Assembly: GCA_030619585.1 (NCBI GenBank)
Contig: JAUXBD010000066.1
Location: 1 to 7,218, forward strand
DNA length: 7,218 nucleotides
Source of the DNA: Desulfobacteraceae bacterium
GTDB lineage: Bacteria; Desulfobacterota; Desulfobacteria; Desulfobacterales; SURF-7
Direction of reading: 5' to 3'
Shown here: positions 5,760 through 7,218 of the stretch, piece after piece
Position numbering within the stretch: position 1 is the stretch's first letter
Layout of the letters: each line of letters begins with the position of its first letter
Notes under the pieces: model-generated
Databases searched by the model: none
Told to the model about the DNA's origin: nothing
What the model saw: the letters and a program-made list of their open reading frames with translations, nothing else
Position numbers and translations under genes: made by a program

Positions 5760-7187
5760 ATGCAGCGGCAAGGTATGGATGCTGATAAAACCTATCCTCC
5801 CGGGATTATTATTTCAGCCCTCAGGGGGGGATCAGGGAAAACCATACTCTCAATCGGCATTATAGCTGCCTGGCGAAACCACGGCAAATCGATTGCACCT
5901 TTTAAAAAAGGGCCCGATTATATTGATGCAGGCTGGCTGGCTCTTTCAGCAGGCCGGCCCTGCTACAATCTGGACTCCTTCCTTTGCAGCAAAGAGCAGG
6001 TCCTTTCCTCCTTTCAATCACATATTCAGCAAAACGATATAGCGGTGGTAGAGGGAAACCGCGGCCTTTATGACGGCATAGACATTAAAGGCGCAACAAG
6101 TACTGCCGAGATCGCAAAGCTTTTGAACCTTCCGGTCATTCTCTGTATAGATGCCACTAAGACTACACGGACCATGGCTGCGGTGGTTCACGGGTGCGTA
6201 AGCTTTGACCCAGATGTTCATATCAAAGGTGTTATCCTGAACAGGGTTGCAGGGGCAAGACATGAAAGCATTCTGCGCAGAAGTATTGAACATCACTGCA
6301 AAACATCTGTAATCGGAGCCATACCAAAGCTAAAGAGTCAGGACTTTCCCGAGCGGCACATGGGGCTTGTACCAACACCGGAACACAAGTGGGCAAAAGA
6401 TTCAGTAAAAGCTGCTGCCAAAGTAGCCCTGCAGTATATCGACCTTGATGCTTTGTTTGAAATTGCAAACGATGTTTCTATCCCAGGAAATGTAACCGGC
6501 AACTCGCAACCCGTAATCCGTAATCCGCAACCTACTGTCACTATCGGTATTTTTAAAGATTCTGCATTCCAGTTCTATTATCCGGACAATATTGAGGCCC
6601 TTAAAACAGCAGGTGCAAAAACGGTTTTTTTAAGTCCCGTTTCCGACAAGACCCTTCCGGATATAGATGCCCTCTACATCGGGGGCGGATTTCCTGAAAC
6701 ACATGCAAAAAAGCTGGCTGAAAATAATGATTTCAGAAAGCAGGTAAAATTTCTTGCCGAGCAAGGGATCCCGATCTATGCTGAATGCGGCGGGCTCATG
6801 TACCTGGGCGAAGAACTCGAGATGGAAGGGAAGACATATCCCATGACAGGAGTTCTACCCATTGTTTTTGGTTTATCAAAAAAACCCCAGGGCCATGGGT
6901 ATACAATATCAGAAGTTGACGGCAAAAACCCATATTTTAAAGTGGGCACTGAGCTTAAGGGCCATGAGTTTCATTACTCAAAAGTCTTGCAATGGGGCGG
7001 CAAAGACAAAGATATGGTGCTTTCCACTAAAAGAGGAACCGGTTTTACGAACAAACGAGACGGTATTTGCTATAAAAATGTATTTGCAACCTACACACAC
7101 ATCCACGCAATAGGCACACCGGCCTGGGCTGATGCAATGGTAAGGGCTGCGGAAAAATATAAAAAGTGTGAAGTGCCTAAAGTGTGA
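5760..7187 (+). CDS. dsrN: DsrN / cobyrinate a,c-diamide synthase family amidotransferase
   Basis: An ATP- and glutamine-dependent amidase of the CbiA/CobB family. CbiA amidates the a and c carboxylates of cobyrinate; the homologue encoded with dsrAB (DsrN) is thought to amidate siroheme to the siroamide form found in sulfite reductase. The N-terminal half is the dethiobiotin-synthetase-like domain with P-loop ALRGGSGKT (20-28), KKGPDYIDAGW (49-59) and VEGNRGLYDG (97-106). The C-terminal half is a class I glutaminase domain with GGGFPETH (308-315), nucleophile Cys343 in AECGG, GHEFHYS (401-407) and the histidine region THIHAIGTPAW (446-456). The start is uncertain: TAA at 5745-5747 bars an earlier one, no ribosome binding site precedes ATG 5760, and Met6 (5775) is the only other ATG before the P-loop. 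A repeat alters the interdomain linker (249-258) and another forms the last residues. The position 75 bp after dsrD favours DsrN over a cobalamin role; the sequence alone cannot separate them. Confidence 0.93.
   Translation: MQRQGMDADKTYPPGIIISALRGGSGKTILSIGIIAAWRNHGKSIAPFKKGPDYIDAGWLALSAGRPCYNLDSFLCSKEQVLSSFQSHIQQNDIAVVEGNRGLYDGIDIKGATSTAEIAKLLNLPVILCIDATKTTRTMAAVVHGCVSFDPDVHIKGVILNRVAGARHESILRRSIEHHCKTSVIGAIPKLKSQDFPERHMGLVPTPEHKWAKDSVKAAAKVALQYIDLDALFEIANDVSIPGNVTGNSQPVIRNPQPTVTIGIFKDSAFQFYYPDNIEALKTAGAKTVFLSPVSDKTLPDIDALYIGGGFPETHAKKLAENNDFRKQVKFLAEQGIPIYAECGGLMYLGEELEMEGKTYPMTGVLPIVFGLSKKPQGHGYTISEVDGKNPYFKVGTELKGHEFHYSKVLQWGGKDKDMVLSTKRGTGFTNKRDGICYKNVFATYTHIHAIGTPAWADAMVRAAEKYKKCEVPKV
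6505..6532. repeat. Four heptamers inside dsrN
   Basis: The units are CGCAACC, CGTAATC, CGTAATC and CGCAACC, in an A-B-B-A order; the preceding GGCAACT (6498-6504) may be a fifth, diverged unit. They encode residues 249-258, SQPVIRNPQP, between the ATPase and glutaminase domains. The total of 28 bp is not a multiple of three, so flanking sequence must have adjusted for the frame to stay open. Confidence 0.75.
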
Positions 7188-7200
7188 AGTGCATAAAGTT
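7164..7200. repeat. 16-bp tandem repeat across the dsrN stop codon
   Basis: AAGTGTGAAGTGCCTA (7164-7179) is followed by AAGTGTGAAGTGCATA (7180-7195), one mismatch, and then AAGTT, the start of a third unit. Each unit contains two AAGTG words 7 bp apart. The dsrN stop TGA (7185-7187) is inside the second unit. The 14-mer GAAGTGCCTAAAGT (7170-7183) is the exact reverse complement of 1352-1365. Confidence 0.75.
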
Positions 7201-7218
7201 TACCTCGTGAAATGTGAA

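Overview
This window carries the core dissimilatory sulfite reductase locus of a sulfate-reducing bacterium. The genes dsrA, dsrB, dsrD and a cbiA/dsrN-type amidotransferase gene lie head to tail on the + strand (2884-7187). The gene order and the form of the proteins (DsrA with a KFKFKF tract before CPNCC, a 79-residue DsrD, DapA with PYIIPGRTG) point to Desulfobacterota, most likely Desulfobacterales. Short period-7 repeats scattered between genes fit that guess but do not prove it.

Layout. Positions 1-430 hold the first 143 codons of a dapA-type gene on the minus strand. Positions 431-672 are a divergent intergenic region with a candidate promoter for each direction, a perfect palindrome between them, and a cluster of small hairpins that resembles a REP element. 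Positions 673-1293 encode a small protein of five tetratricopeptide repeats. Positions 1397-2581 encode a 394-residue protein I cannot name; parts of it read like a degenerate kinase or phosphotransferase fold. Positions 2582-2883 are the dsr control region: a near-consensus sigma-70 promoter, two inverted repeats overlapping it, and a leader of about 170 nt whose predicted structures exclude one another. Then come dsrA, dsrB (15 bp apart), a strong hairpin, dsrD and dsrN.

How the genes work together. DsrA and DsrB form the siroheme and iron-sulfur enzyme that reduces sulfite in the last stage of sulfate respiration; all expected cluster cysteines are present in both. DsrD is the small winged-helix protein known to activate DsrAB allosterically. 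DsrN belongs to the cobyrinate a,c-diamide synthase family and, from its position, probably amidates siroheme for DsrAB. The TPR protein and the unknown protein sit just upstream on the same strand but are separated from dsrA by its own promoter, so any role in sulfite reduction is a guess from position.

The least ordinary parts are non-coding: (i) the dsrA leader with competing RNA folds, and (ii) period-7 or related short tandem repeats at four places (before the 394-residue gene, just before dsrN, inside dsrN at the linker between its two domains, and across the dsrN stop codon), two of which alter the encoded protein. No RNA genes, CRISPR arrays, transposase genes or origins were seen.
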